Positions 50,511 through 58,998 of a stretch of 64,000 nucleotides of DNA are shown piece after piece (position 1 is the stretch's first letter; every line of letters begins with the position of its first letter). Where the stretch lies: assembly GCF_030433435.1 (NCBI RefSeq), contig NZ_JANRHH010000011.1:1-64000 (forward strand), written 5' to 3'. The notes under the pieces are model-generated. The model saw nothing but the letters and a program-made list of their open reading frames with translations. It was not told the origin of the DNA and did not search any database. A program made the translations under genes and the position numbers. The DNA is from Polycladomyces subterraneus (lineage in GTDB: Bacteria; Bacillota; Bacilli; Thermoactinomycetales; JIR-001).

Positions 50511-51357
50511 ACGTTTGGGAAAGGGGTTGGGAGCGCTATTACCGGACATTGATGTCCAGGAATCCGATGCGATCAATGAAGTACCGTTGGAGGAGTTGCG
50601 TCCCAATCCTTATCAACCGCGCAAACATTTTGACCCCGAAGCTTTGCAAGAATTGGTTTCCTCAATCAAGGAACACGGCATCGTTCAACCGATTGTTGTG
50701 CGGAAGAGCATTCGAGGATATGAAATCGTAGCGGGAGAACGGCGTTTTCGTGCAGCGAAAGAAGCGGGATTAAGCAAAGTCCCCGTGGTGGTTCGCGAGT
50801 TTTCAGATGATCGGATGATGGAAATCGCGCTGATCGAGAATTTACAGCGTGAGGATTTGAATCCCTTGGAAGTGGCAATGGCATACCAGAAATTGATGAC
50901 ACATTTTTCACTGACACAGGAAGAGCTGGCAGCGAGGGTAGGGAAAAGTCGTCCGCATGTGACCAACTTCCTGCGGCTGCTGCAATTGCCACCTGAGATT
51001 CAAGAAGATGTTTCACGTGGAACATTATCCATGGGCCACGCTCGCGCTTTATTGGGGTTGAAAGACCGGGATCTGCAGAAAAAGTTGGCCGAAAAGGTAA
51101 AAAAGGAAGGGGCCAGCGTACGACAACTGGAAGAATGGGTGCAACACGTTCAACAGGTAAAGCCGAAAAAGAAAAAAGAGAGACCAGAGTTCCATTCCCC
51201 ATACACTCGTTATGAAGAACTGTTACGGGAAACGTTGAATACGCCCGTTCGGATCCGGCAGGGAAAACGGAAAGGCAAAATCGAGATTGAATATTATTCC
51301 GAACGGGAGCTGGAGCGACTGATTGAATTCCTTCAAGGCGAATCATGGGAAAATTGA
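50500..51357 (+). CDS. parB: Chromosome partitioning protein ParB (Spo0J)
   Basis: A 285-residue CTPase clamp. The GTG start overlaps parA by 11 bases. The N-terminus GKRLGKGLGALLPD is the ParA-interacting peptide; CTP motifs are GIVQPIVVRK, AGERRFRAAKEAG and ENLQREDLNP, and the helix-turn-helix is LTQEELAARVGKSRPHVTNFLRLLQLP. A parS site lies within the gene (51009-51024), as in B. subtilis spo0J. Confidence 0.96.
   Translation: MSGKRLGKGLGALLPDIDVQESDAINEVPLEELRPNPYQPRKHFDPEALQELVSSIKEHGIVQPIVVRKSIRGYEIVAGERRFRAAKEAGLSKVPVVVREFSDDRMMEIALIENLQREDLNPLEVAMAYQKLMTHFSLTQEELAARVGKSRPHVTNFLRLLQLPPEIQEDVSRGTLSMGHARALLGLKDRDLQKKLAEKVKKEGASVRQLEEWVQHVQQVKPKKKKERPEFHSPYTRYEELLRETLNTPVRIRQGKRKGKIEIEYYSERELERLIEFLQGESWEN
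51009..51024. promoter_or_regulatory. parS: parS site 2, inside parB
   Basis: TGTTTCACGTGGAACA is the exact reverse complement of parS site 1 at 48611-48626. Confidence 0.88.
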
Positions 51358-51589
51358 AGTCAGGGGGATGGTCCGTATAGAGAAGGGGGGATTGTTTTCC
51401 TGTGGGTAACCTTATGCTTTCAGCATTGGCCATTACATAAGAAAAGATCACCCAGGCGGCATGAGTGGGACAGGGATTTCCGGCTTTATAGATGGAGGAT
51501 ATTGGAGGATATCAAGCACAGCGGGGACCGACTTTTGACCAGACATTGTATAATGAAAGAGGGGTCATCGGTACTGGGAGTGGTGGAAA

Positions 51590-52732
51590 ATGATTTATCT
51601 GGATAACGCCGCCACCACATGGCCGAAACCTGAAGGGGTTTCGCAGGCGGTAAAAGATTGCATAGATATGCTGGGTGCCAATCCCGGCAGAGGGGGGCAC
51701 CGGCTGTCGGTACAGGCGGGAGAAGTGTTGGCCAAAGCCCGCCGAGCTTTAGCTGATTTGTTTGGGATTCGGGACCCGCAGAACCTGTTTTTTTACGCAA
51801 ATGCAACGCAAGCGATCAATCAAGCGCTAAAAGGTTTGCTTCAACCGGGGGATCATGTGGTGATCTCCCCCTGGGAGCATAACGCGATGGCACGTCCATT
51901 GGAGGCGCTGAAAAAGGAACGTGGGATTCGTGTCACAGTCGTGCCACCCTCTCCGCAGGGAACGGTGGAGCCGCGTGCGGTGGAAGAAGCATTGACGCCG
52001 GATACCCGTTTAATCGCGATGACACATGGTTCCAATGTGACCGGTGCCGTCCTGCCCATCGAAGAGATTGGCGCCATTGCCGCCAAACACGACGTGCTTC
52101 TTTTGGTGGATGCGGCACAAACAGCGGGTGTGCTGCCCATCGATGTGGAAACGATGAACATTCATCTTTTGGCGTTTCCCGGCCATAAAGGATTGTTTGG
52201 CCCACAGGGAACGGGAGGATTGTATGTGCATCCCGATGTCAAAATAGAACCTTGGATTCAGGGAGGCACAGGCAGTCGTTCCGAATCGTTGGAACACCCT
52301 TCGGCCCGCCCGGACGGGTTTGAGAGCGGAACACCCAACACACCCGGGATCGCTGGATTGGAGGCCGGGGTGCGTTTTGTCACCCAAACCGGCTTGGATG
52401 CCATACACCGCAAGGAGATGGCCTTGAATGATCGATTGCGGTCGGGCTTACAGGAAATGGACGGGATCCAAGTGTACGGACCGGATGATTCTTTATTACC
52501 TGTTACCTCCTTCAATTTGGAAGGGGTGGACAGTTTGATGGTAGCCGAGATCTTGGATCAACATTTCGAAATCGCCGTACGTGCGGGATTTCATTGTGCG
52601 GCATTGGCTCACCTTAGTTTGGGAACGGATCAAACCGGAACGGTTCGCGTCAGCCCAGGGTACTTCAACCAGGAGAAGGATATCGATGACCTGCTGGCAG
52701 CGCTTCGGGAGATCCGAGAGGTGTTGGTGTAA
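51590..52732 (+). CDS. Cysteine desulfurase-like aminotransferase class V protein
   Basis: A 380-residue PLP enzyme. The PLP-binding lysine is in FPGHKGLFGPQGTGGLY (about residue 200), DAAQTAGVLPID contributes the cofactor Asp, and a Cys at the active-site loop position is in VRAGFHCAALAH (about residue 335). The sequence begins MIYLDNAATTWPKPE. It belongs to the CsdA-like branch, whose substrate is cysteine or selenocysteine; the sulfur acceptor is not evident. ATG 51590 has GGAG upstream. It lies between parB and the DUF4446 gene. Confidence 0.88.
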   Translation: MIYLDNAATTWPKPEGVSQAVKDCIDMLGANPGRGGHRLSVQAGEVLAKARRALADLFGIRDPQNLFFYANATQAINQALKGLLQPGDHVVISPWEHNAMARPLEALKKERGIRVTVVPPSPQGTVEPRAVEEALTPDTRLIAMTHGSNVTGAVLPIEEIGAIAAKHDVLLLVDAAQTAGVLPIDVETMNIHLLAFPGHKGLFGPQGTGGLYVHPDVKIEPWIQGGTGSRSESLEHPSARPDGFESGTPNTPGIAGLEAGVRFVTQTGLDAIHRKEMALNDRLRSGLQEMDGIQVYGPDDSLLPVTSFNLEGVDSLMVAEILDQHFEIAVRAGFHCAALAHLSLGTDQTGTVRVSPGYFNQEKDIDDLLAALREIREVLV

Positions 52733-52791
52733 ATGGCAACAACGCCGATTTTTCTTAAGAAATGGAAAGGGAATGACAGGAGGATTTCACC

Positions 52792-53331
52792 ATGCTGGAA
52801 CGTTGGATCGGGTGGATACATCAGGATCCTGCCACATGGATCATGGGTGTATTGATTGGACAAGTGGTATTGTTCCTTTTATTGTTAATCGGGTGGATTC
52901 GTTTGTCACTACAAAAGCGCAGATGGCGTAAGTTGTCCCGTTATTTCCAGAAGTCCGATTCCATTTCCGACCTGTTGGAATCGGGTGAGATGGATGCGGA
53001 ACAGTTGTTGTACTATCTCAAACGTATTGATCAGACACTCTCTTCCCTCAAGGGTCGTATGGGATTGGTACGTTATAATGCCATAGGAGAGAGTGCGACC
53101 GACATGAGCTTTTCGTTGGCCATGCTGGATGAACAGGGAAACGGTGTGGTGATCAGCAGTTTATTCAACCGTCATAATCCGTCCTATATTTACGCGAAGC
53201 CGATTGTTGAAGGCGAGTCTTCTTATCCACTTTCTTCCGAAGAGCGACAAGCAATCCATCGCGCGCTCAATGGGAATCAAGATGAAGACACCGCTGTGTT
53301 AACAGGAAAAAAAGTCAACGATGGAAAATGA
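52792..53331 (+). CDS. DUF4446 family membrane protein
   Basis: A 179-residue protein with one N-terminal transmembrane helix (WIMGVLIGQVVLFLLLLIGW) and a cytoplasmic coiled-coil segment before the DUF4446 core (RMGLVRYNAIGESATDMSFS and GVVISSLFNRHNPSYIYAK). It is usually encoded near parB in Bacillales; its function is unknown. GGAGG lies upstream of ATG 52792. It has its own terminator. Confidence 0.88.
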   Translation: MLERWIGWIHQDPATWIMGVLIGQVVLFLLLLIGWIRLSLQKRRWRKLSRYFQKSDSISDLLESGEMDAEQLLYYLKRIDQTLSSLKGRMGLVRYNAIGESATDMSFSLAMLDEQGNGVVISSLFNRHNPSYIYAKPIVEGESSYPLSSEERQAIHRALNGNQDEDTAVLTGKKVNDGK

Positions 53332-53344
53332 GGATCAAAGGGAA

Positions 53345-53391
53345 AACCATCTGTACCTCAATCGCCTGATCGGTACAGATGGTTTTTTTTT
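53345..53391 (+). terminator. Terminator after the DUF4446 gene
   Basis: AACCATCTGTACC and GGTACAGATGGTT arms with eight or more U. It separates the convergent yyaC gene. Confidence 0.9.
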
Positions 53392-53446
53392 CAAAAACAC
53401 CCATTCATCTCGTTCTGAAGATTTTCCAGGGTAGCACTGATGTACT

Positions 53447-54034
53447 TCAACGCGGCAAGGTGTGGTATTGACGAACGGCCAACTGTACTGCATCGGCGAT
53501 GACTTCCGCCATTTTCATGACGACGCCCAATCGGGTGTTTTGTAATACGAAATATTCCATAAATCCGGCCACATTGACAATTCCCGTAACATGTACTTGG
53601 CCTACCTCAGGAAGATTTTTGTTCACCCCTGCACCGGGCTTTAACGGCCCCAAACCCAATTGAATCCATCCAACGCTTTTCAATTGTCCCAAACAGGCGT
53701 CCACCGCGATGATGAATGGATGATGCAGCTCCTGATGGATACGGTACAGCGTGGAACGCAGATTGACGGCATGAACGGGCTCGTCCAATGTACCGAAAAT
53801 ATGCAGGGAAGGTGGTGCGTGCTTCTCCAATAACGTTCCTACCAGCGGACCGAGCGCATCCCCAGTGGAGCGGTCGGTTCCGATACAAACGCAAGCCAAA
53901 TGGGTGAATGATCCGCTTGTGCGAAGGACTTGATGCAACCGCTCCGCGCATTCCTGTGCGGCATAAGGCTGTGTGTACTGTACGCGATACGGATAGGAGT
54001 AAGGTGATCCGGGTCTGGGAACCAGCTCGCGCAT
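53447..54034 (-). CDS. yyaC: Spore protease YyaC
   Basis: A 195-residue member of the YyaC family, which shares the HybD/Gpr peptidase fold. The conserved Asp residues are visible in CIGTDRSTGDALGPLVG and FIIAVDACLG, and DEPVHAVNL follows. YyaC is a sporulation protein in Bacillus with an ill-defined role in the spore. Start ATG 54034 has GGAGG upstream. Upstream GTATA and GTATACT elements with a 17-base gap could be a weak forespore-type promoter, but this is speculative. Confidence 0.9.
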   Translation of the reverse strand: MRELVPRPGSPYSYPYRVQYTQPYAAQECAERLHQVLRTSGSFTHLACVCIGTDRSTGDALGPLVGTLLEKHAPPSLHIFGTLDEPVHAVNLRSTLYRIHQELHHPFIIAVDACLGQLKSVGWIQLGLGPLKPGAGVNKNLPEVGQVHVTGIVNVAGFMEYFVLQNTRLGVVMKMAEVIADAVQLAVRQYHTLPR

Positions 54035-54136
54035 GGCAGTCGACCTCCGATATTTTTGGTCCTTACCAGTATACGGATTAACAGGTTGAAATATACATAT
54101 ACGGACAACCCGCGACGAGCCTGGGAGGCGGTTGGT

Positions 54137-55186
54137 ATGTGGGCATCTGTTTGGCGCTCAGTTAAAATCAGCATGACCATTGTGGGTACAACGATTGGCG
54201 CGGGTTTTGCGTCCGGTCGGGAAATATGGGAATTTTTCGGCGTTTACGGTGATAACAGCAGGTGGGGAATTGTATTGTCCATGGCATTGTTTTTTTTGGC
54301 CACCGTTACGATGCTTCAAATCTGTTGGTACCACCGGACCCAGCATTACTCAGAAATGTTAATGCAATTGATGGATGGCCGGCTCGCCCGTTTTTTTGAC
54401 GGGGTGATTCTGCTGTTTTTGTTGACCGGGACATTGGTGATGGTGGCGGGAAGTGGTGCGACGTTTGAGCAGTGGAACGGATCTTACATACTGGGTGGAT
54501 TGGTGCTGTGTGCAACCGTTTTTTTGGTGCTGTTGTTTAATCTGCGAGGGGTGATGACGGTCAATGCGCTACTGATGCCGGTTTTAACCCTGATCCTGCT
54601 GTTGGTGTGCAGCCACTTTCTGCAAACCGATGCCAAGGAGCCGGTTTCGGCCTGGCATCTGTCCACCATGACTCACCAAACCCCGCTATGGTCGTCGGCG
54701 ATTACCTATGCGGCGTTCAACATCATTTCGTTGGTGGCGGTATTGTCCACGTTGGGGTCGGAAATTCGCCGCTCATCGGAAATTTGGCTCGCCGCTGTCA
54801 TTAGTTCGGTTTGTCTGGGGGCAGTGGCGTATCTGTACAATATGGCCTTGCTTCGAGTGGCGCATTTGATGCCTCAGTATGATATTCCCCTGTTTGCCTT
54901 GATGCGCCACTATTCTCCCTGGTGGATGGGAGTGGTTTCTTTGGTGTTGTGGCTGGCCATTTTCACCACCGCCGTCAGCAACGTGCACGGTTTGATTTCT
55001 CGCTTGTCCGATAAGCTTCCGTTACCTCGCTGGATGATCGGAGCGATGGTCTTAATCGTGATGATTCCGCTCAGCCGCTTGGGTTTTGCCGCCTTGATCC
55101 AGATTTTGTATCCTTTGTACGGTGTATTGAATCTGTTTATTTTAATGATATTGCTGTTGCATCCAATCCGGCAACGGTTGATTTAA
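54137..55186 (+). CDS. YkvI family membrane protein
   Basis: A 349-residue transporter-like protein with about ten hydrophobic helices. It opens with the family motif VGTTIGAGFASGREIWEFFG (about residues 14-33), which resembles the unwound first helix of APC/LeuT-fold carriers. The YkvI family is common in spore formers; its substrate is unknown. ATG 54137 has GGGAGGCGG upstream. It is divergent from yyaC. Confidence 0.85.
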   Translation: MWASVWRSVKISMTIVGTTIGAGFASGREIWEFFGVYGDNSRWGIVLSMALFFLATVTMLQICWYHRTQHYSEMLMQLMDGRLARFFDGVILLFLLTGTLVMVAGSGATFEQWNGSYILGGLVLCATVFLVLLFNLRGVMTVNALLMPVLTLILLLVCSHFLQTDAKEPVSAWHLSTMTHQTPLWSSAITYAAFNIISLVAVLSTLGSEIRRSSEIWLAAVISSVCLGAVAYLYNMALLRVAHLMPQYDIPLFALMRHYSPWWMGVVSLVLWLAIFTTAVSNVHGLISRLSDKLPLPRWMIGAMVLIVMIPLSRLGFAALIQILYPLYGVLNLFILMILLLHPIRQRLI

Positions 55187-55338
55187 TGCAGACGGGGTGC
55201 CGGAAACAAAAAAAGACCGGTTCCATCTGCCATGGGGCACAGGAATACGGTCCCGTTCCGTCAGGTTCGGGCAATATGTATCAGTCCTAGCATATGTGAA
55301 TAGAAACAATCGATTCAGCCGGTCCATCGAACCCATAC

Positions 55339-55494
55339 TCACTTGATTACCCATTGCGGCTGAGGGTGGCCGATGATTGCGGAAAAATCGGGGGTTCTTT
55401 TTTTGTTGCCCTTTGGTTCCACCTTGATCCCCATCCGTTTGAGCCGCTCGACAATCATCTGCTCCCGCTGTTTGTCCAGCTCGCCGCGCTCCAT
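55339..55494 (-). CDS. Unknown small protein, 51 residues
   Basis: A charged protein, beginning MERGELDKQREQMIVERLKR and ending IIGHPQPQWVIK. AAGGGGG lies eight bases before ATG 55494. It starts 15 bases after the stop of the 321-residue membrane protein on the same strand, so the two are likely cotranscribed. No family is recognised. Confidence 0.65.
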   Translation of the reverse strand: MERGELDKQREQMIVERLKRMGIKVEPKGNKKRTPDFSAIIGHPQPQWVIK

Positions 55495-55509
55495 GCGCTT
55501 GTCCCCCTT

Positions 55510-56475
55510 TTAGTTGCTCTCACCATTATTATACGTGATTTGTTCCGCTTGGTGCATCTCCTGGGCAAATGCTTGTGACAGCTTTTCGAAGTGCTCGGCG
55601 TGGTTTTCCTCTTCCAGGATGTCCGGGCTCAGTGTGAGCAAGAAAACGTAACTCCCGCCTTTGATGCGGATGGTTTTGGTTAAATATACTCGTCCCTGCT
55701 TGTCGCTATTCCCATCGTGCAAAAACGTGTAAAACCGGTCTTTCATCATGATGCCCCGTAAGATACCGGTTCGCTTTCGGGTGTTGATTTTCCTTCTGGT
55801 TTCGGGGTCGATCAACAGATCAAAGTTGATTTTGGTCTCCAGGAGATCGAGAGCGAGCTGGACGAATGCATACTGGAGGGCCGTACGGTCGTCGATGTCA
55901 TCCTTCTCTTCAATCTCCGGTTGATACTGCTGGATAAAATCCAACAGCGGATCAAAACGGTCCTCTTCGAATGCTCGTACTGCCTGCTCAAATTGCTGGA
56001 ACAATCGCGCGTCCACCTCATAGTATGCCTGCACCATCGCGTTGAGGTCGATGTTTTCCCATACATACCCGTCCAAGTGGTTGATTTTGAAGACGACTTT
56101 CCGCCTTTCCCGCTTGATGGTGTATTCGTACAACTGGACGGCGAGCACGTACGGTTCGTTTCGGGTAAACCGTTTCATGGCATGTAACAGACGCGCCCGC
56201 CATTTGAAATCCTTCAGCTCGTCATAGGCCTGCAGCAACATGCGGGCGTTGTCCGCCAAATCTTCCTTGTATTCGCGGATTTGCTCACGAAAATAGATAT
56301 AAAAAGACGAAAACAGCAGTGCCACGATGATGATCGGCAGTTTCCATTTGAAGATGAAGGCAAAATATCGGTCGTACAGTGTCTGGGAATCATTTTCCGT
56401 CCACAAGTTGATCAGGAACGCAAAAACGGCGATGAAGGTAATCTCCGCCGGCACTTTAAGTCTTTTCCGTTTCAT
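55510..56475 (-). CDS. Unknown membrane protein, two N-terminal helices and a soluble domain
   Basis: A 321-residue protein of no family I recognise. Two transmembrane helices (AEITFIAVFAFLINLW and LPIIIVALLFSSFYIYF) are followed by a basic linker and a large cytoplasmic, mostly helical domain rich in acidic and aromatic residues. A beta-rich part near the C-terminus reads GRVYLTKTIRIKGGSYVFLLTLSPD. ATG 56475 has AAAGGAG upstream. It forms an operon with the 51-residue gene, opposite to the surrounding replication-aligned genes. Confidence 0.8.
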   Translation of the reverse strand: MKRKRLKVPAEITFIAVFAFLINLWTENDSQTLYDRYFAFIFKWKLPIIIVALLFSSFYIYFREQIREYKEDLADNARMLLQAYDELKDFKWRARLLHAMKRFTRNEPYVLAVQLYEYTIKRERRKVVFKINHLDGYVWENIDLNAMVQAYYEVDARLFQQFEQAVRAFEEDRFDPLLDFIQQYQPEIEEKDDIDDRTALQYAFVQLALDLLETKINFDLLIDPETRRKINTRKRTGILRGIMMKDRFYTFLHDGNSDKQGRVYLTKTIRIKGGSYVFLLTLSPDILEEENHAEHFEKLSQAFAQEMHQAEQITYNNGESN

Positions 56476-56612
56476 GCGGCACTTCTCCTTTTTACCTTTC
56501 CGACGGCTTGCCGAAGTCTGCCGGATCGGGGGATCATGAGCCGGATCCCATTCTCAAAATCCGGATGGTCCCCAGTTGATCATTTTCCGCAAAAATCAAG
56601 GTCGTCCATCGA

Positions 56613-56641
56613 TTGATCATGATTGAAATGGGGAATATAAT
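56613..56641 (+). promoter_or_regulatory. Strong promoter of an unassigned plus-strand RNA
   Basis: TTGATC (56613-56618), 17 bases, perfect TATAAT (56636-56641). No plus-strand gene follows within 800 bases; the next plus-strand terminator is at 56969-56989. Confidence 0.7.
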
Positions 56642-56749
56642 GGAGACAAGGAAAGCGTGCTGGCAAGCGGCCCCACTCTCCTGGGCCGGCGGGCTCCCAA
56701 CGATGTGCGGTCATTAGGAGCCTTTTATTACGTAACCACAGGAAGGGCT

Positions 56750-56911
56750 TTAGCGCCGTTTTTTCCTAGACTGTTCCCAGTCAAGGAAAAGACGAATGAC
56801 TTGGACCAGTACGGCAAGTACTGCCGCCAAACCGGTCATCAGATCAACTATTTCTTGCCAGGTTATGCGCCTCACCCCCTTGATACCGGCCAGAGAGTGA
56901 GGCCAACGCAT
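56750..56911 (-). CDS. Small membrane protein, 53 residues (possible type I toxin)
   Basis: ATG 56911 has AAAGGAG nine bases upstream and a TAGAAT -10-like box before it. The product has an N-terminal basic part (MRWPHSLAGIKGVRR), a hydrophobic helix (LMTGLAAVLAVLVQVIRLFL) and a basic end (DWEQSRKKRR). Helix plus basic tail resembles the 38-residue SOS-controlled protein at 15938-16054 and, in general layout, Fst/TxpA-type toxins. No family match is claimed. Confidence 0.5.
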   Translation of the reverse strand: MRWPHSLAGIKGVRRITWQEIVDLMTGLAAVLAVLVQVIRLFLDWEQSRKKRR

Positions 56912-56968
56912 TTCCCTGTCTCCTTTCAATATTCTATCATTTCTAAATTGTAGAATCCACGCAGAAAT

Positions 56969-56989
56969 CCGGTCGTTGACCGGTTTTTT
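56969..56989 (+). terminator. Terminator of the putative antisense RNA
   Basis: CCGGTC, GTT, GACCGG, then six U on the plus strand. The minus strand lacks a U-run after this hairpin, so it serves plus-strand transcription. Confidence 0.8.
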
Positions 56990-57224
56990 CGTATTCTACA
57001 GACTTGTTTTTCCAACGAACACATGTGATCGCCATATTCTGAAAGTGAAATCTGCTTACCCGCCAAACCAGGGCCGGGGAGGCCCACATGCTATTGGACA
57101 GGAGTGGCTTGATATTTTGAGTATCATTTTACATATTCAGCCGCTAGCGTGTCTGGTAGATCCGTGGAGTATATGCTTTCCCAGATGAGCGCCTGACCAA
57201 GCCGGCCGAGCGAATACCCGGAAC

Positions 57225-57320
57225 GCGCAGGGAAGAAATCGAGGGCAACTTCCTCTAAGCGCAGCGTACTTTGCCCGCGTACTGCGCTTCGGGTCGGAGC
57301 GGACATAACCCTTCCGCAAT
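57225..57320 (+). repeat. Intergenic stem-loop repeat, copy C (GGGAAAGC type)
   Basis: GGGCAACTTCCTCTAAGCG, AGCGTACTTTGCCC, CTGCGC and GGTCGGAGCGGACAT occur in the same order as GGGCAATTTTCTCAAAGTG, AGCGTGCTTTCCC, CTGCGC and GGTCGGAGCGGTCAT at 61423-61490. The rest of the gap 56990-57464 shows no gene. Confidence 0.65.
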
Positions 57321-57464
57321 TGGACAGTATGCACCAAACACATTCTCATTCTTTCGGCGAACCGGGTTTGGGGGATTCTGTTTTGTTGCAGGATTGATCA
57401 GATCGGTTATACTGGAATACGAGCAGATGACCGAGCCGACAGGCAATGAGCAGGAGCGTGATGG

Positions 57465-57683
57465 ATGGTGTTGCAACGGAAAGTGTTCGCTTTGGGGGAC
57501 ATCGTAGAGATGAAAAAACCCCATCCGTGCGGAACCAATGCGTGGAAAGTGATTCGCATGGGGATGGATATTCGGATCAAGTGTACCGGTTGCGGCCACA
57601 GCGTGCTCTTGCCCCGGTCGCAGTTTGAAAAGAAAATGAAAAAAGTGCTGATACAAGCAGCCGAACAAGAGAGTAAGGAATGA
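57465..57683 (+). CDS. DUF951 family protein
   Basis: A 72-residue protein. A KOW/SH3-like strand set (FALGDIVEMKKPHPCGTNAW) and a CTGCGH motif are the DUF951 signature, with three Cys and a His that may bind metal. It is encoded upstream of ychF in Bacillales; its function is unknown. CAGGAG lies upstream. An in-frame ATG is not available at 57461, which is in another frame. Confidence 0.9.
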   Translation: MVLQRKVFALGDIVEMKKPHPCGTNAWKVIRMGMDIRIKCTGCGHSVLLPRSQFEKKMKKVLIQAAEQESKE

Positions 57684-57763
57684 ACGTTCCGCCTGAAAAA
57701 GGCGGATTTTCGTGTGAACAAAAGTTGGGAGCGATTTGATCCCGGTCGGGGGGAGATGACAGT

Positions 57764-58867
57764 ATGCCATTGACGACGGGCATTGTAGGATTGCCCAATG
57801 TGGGAAAATCGACGCTGTTTAATGCCATCACACGGGCGGGGGCTGAATCGGCCAACTACCCGTTTTGTACAATCGATCCCAATGTGGGTGTAGTGGATGT
57901 GCCGGACGAACGGCTGGACCGTCTGGCCGAGATGGTAAAGCCCCAGAGGGTGGTACCGACACACTTTCAGTTTACAGACATCGCTGGTTTGGTAAAGGGC
58001 GCCAGCAAGGGTGAAGGATTGGGAAACCAGTTTTTGTCCCACATTCGTGAAGTGGACGCGATCATTCACGTTGTCCGCTGTTTTGAGGATGAAAACATCA
58101 CTCATGTGGCGGGTAAAGTGGATCCGGCCAGCGATATCGAAACGATTAATCTGGAATTGATCCTCGCCGATCTGGAGTCGGTGGAGCGCCGCTTGGAGCG
58201 TGTCAGCCGGCAGAAAAAAAGCGGAGACAAGATGGCGACGTTGCAGCATGCGGCACTGATCAAGCTGAAGGAGGCCCTGACGGAGGGAATGCCGGCCCGA
58301 CGGGTGGAGCTGTCCGATGAGGAGCGTGAGGCGATCAAGGGAACGCTCAATTTGTTGACGGCGAAAAAAGTGCTGTATGCCGCCAATGTGGGGGAAGACG
58401 ATGCGGCTGATCCGTGGTCCAATCCGTATGTGCAGGAAGTGAAGCGGATCGCAGACGAAGAAGGGGCCGAGGTGGTCCCGATCAGTGCCCAGCTGGAAGC
58501 GGAGATTGCCGAGTTGGAAGGGGAGGAACGGCGGCAATTCCTTGCGGATTTGGGTTTGGAGCAATCTGGACTGGATCGGTTGGTGGCGGCCGCGTATCAA
58601 TTGTTGGGGCTGATCACCTATTTCACCGCAGGGGAAAAAGAGGTGCGGGCCTGGACGATTCGCCGGGGAACCAAAGCACCGCAGGCTGCCGGTGTCATCC
58701 ATAGCGATTTTGAACGGGGCTTCATCCGCGCCGAGGTGATCGGCTATGAGGACCTCATGGCGGCAGGTTCACTCGCGGCGGCTCGGGAAAAAGGGTTGTT
58801 GCGACTGGAAGGCAAGGAATACGTCGTGCGTGATGGTGATATAATGCACTTCCGGTTTAATGTATAA
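57764..58867 (+). CDS. ychF: Redox-regulated ATPase YchF
   Basis: A 367-residue Obg-family P-loop protein. G1 is GLPNVGKSTLFN (residue 7 on), G3 is DIAGLVKGA, and the usual G4 NKxD is replaced, as in all YchF, by a motif conferring ATP preference. A coiled coil and a C-terminal TGS domain (AWTIRRGTKAPQAAGVIHSD) follow. It binds ribosomes and influences stress responses. GGGGGGAG lies upstream of ATG 57764. It precedes rpsF as in B. subtilis (yyaF). Confidence 0.96.
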   Translation: MPLTTGIVGLPNVGKSTLFNAITRAGAESANYPFCTIDPNVGVVDVPDERLDRLAEMVKPQRVVPTHFQFTDIAGLVKGASKGEGLGNQFLSHIREVDAIIHVVRCFEDENITHVAGKVDPASDIETINLELILADLESVERRLERVSRQKKSGDKMATLQHAALIKLKEALTEGMPARRVELSDEEREAIKGTLNLLTAKKVLYAANVGEDDAADPWSNPYVQEVKRIADEEGAEVVPISAQLEAEIAELEGEERRQFLADLGLEQSGLDRLVAAAYQLLGLITYFTAGEKEVRAWTIRRGTKAPQAAGVIHSDFERGFIRAEVIGYEDLMAAGSLAAAREKGLLRLEGKEYVVRDGDIMHFRFNV

Positions 58868-58886
58868 AGCGTTTGAACAGGACTTC

Positions 58887-58915
58887 TTGCCACCGTCTAT
58901 GAATTCTGTTAGAAT
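58887..58915 (+). promoter_or_regulatory. Promoter of rpsF-ssb-rpsR
   Basis: TTGCCA (58887-58892), 17 bases, TAGAAT (58910-58915), 83 bases upstream of rpsF. A CCTGCC-GACG-GGCAGG hairpin near 58954 in the leader could be the S6:S18 autoregulatory element known in this operon; that part is inference. Confidence 0.65.
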
Positions 58916-58998
58916 GTAGAATTGTGGTTTTGTGTATATCCACTCCTTGTTCCTGCCGACGGGCAGGGACCGTTAAAGTCCAAAAGGAGGTGTAAAGG

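Larger units (their letters stand above)
56648..56989 (+). ncRNA. Putative RNA antisense to the 53-residue gene
   Basis: Bounded by the promoter at 56613-56641 and the terminator at 56969-56989, this about 340-nt segment has no plus-strand reading frame with a ribosome-binding site. A GGCCC-(9)-GGGCC hairpin lies near the 5' end. It covers the whole minus-strand miniprotein gene at 56750-56911. Existence of the RNA is inferred from signals only; a leader of the downstream DUF951-ychF genes is an alternative. Confidence 0.45.

Noticed and set aside
54035-54100. A sigma-F/G promoter for yyaC
   Set aside because: GTATA and GTATACT elements occur at plausible spacing, but the match is too weak to list as a feature.
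56648-56760. A known metabolite riboswitch at the start of the unassigned RNA
   Set aside because: The segment was compared from memory with TPP, SAM, FMN, glycine, lysine, purine, M-box, yybP-ykoY and ykkC cores; none of their conserved words are present.
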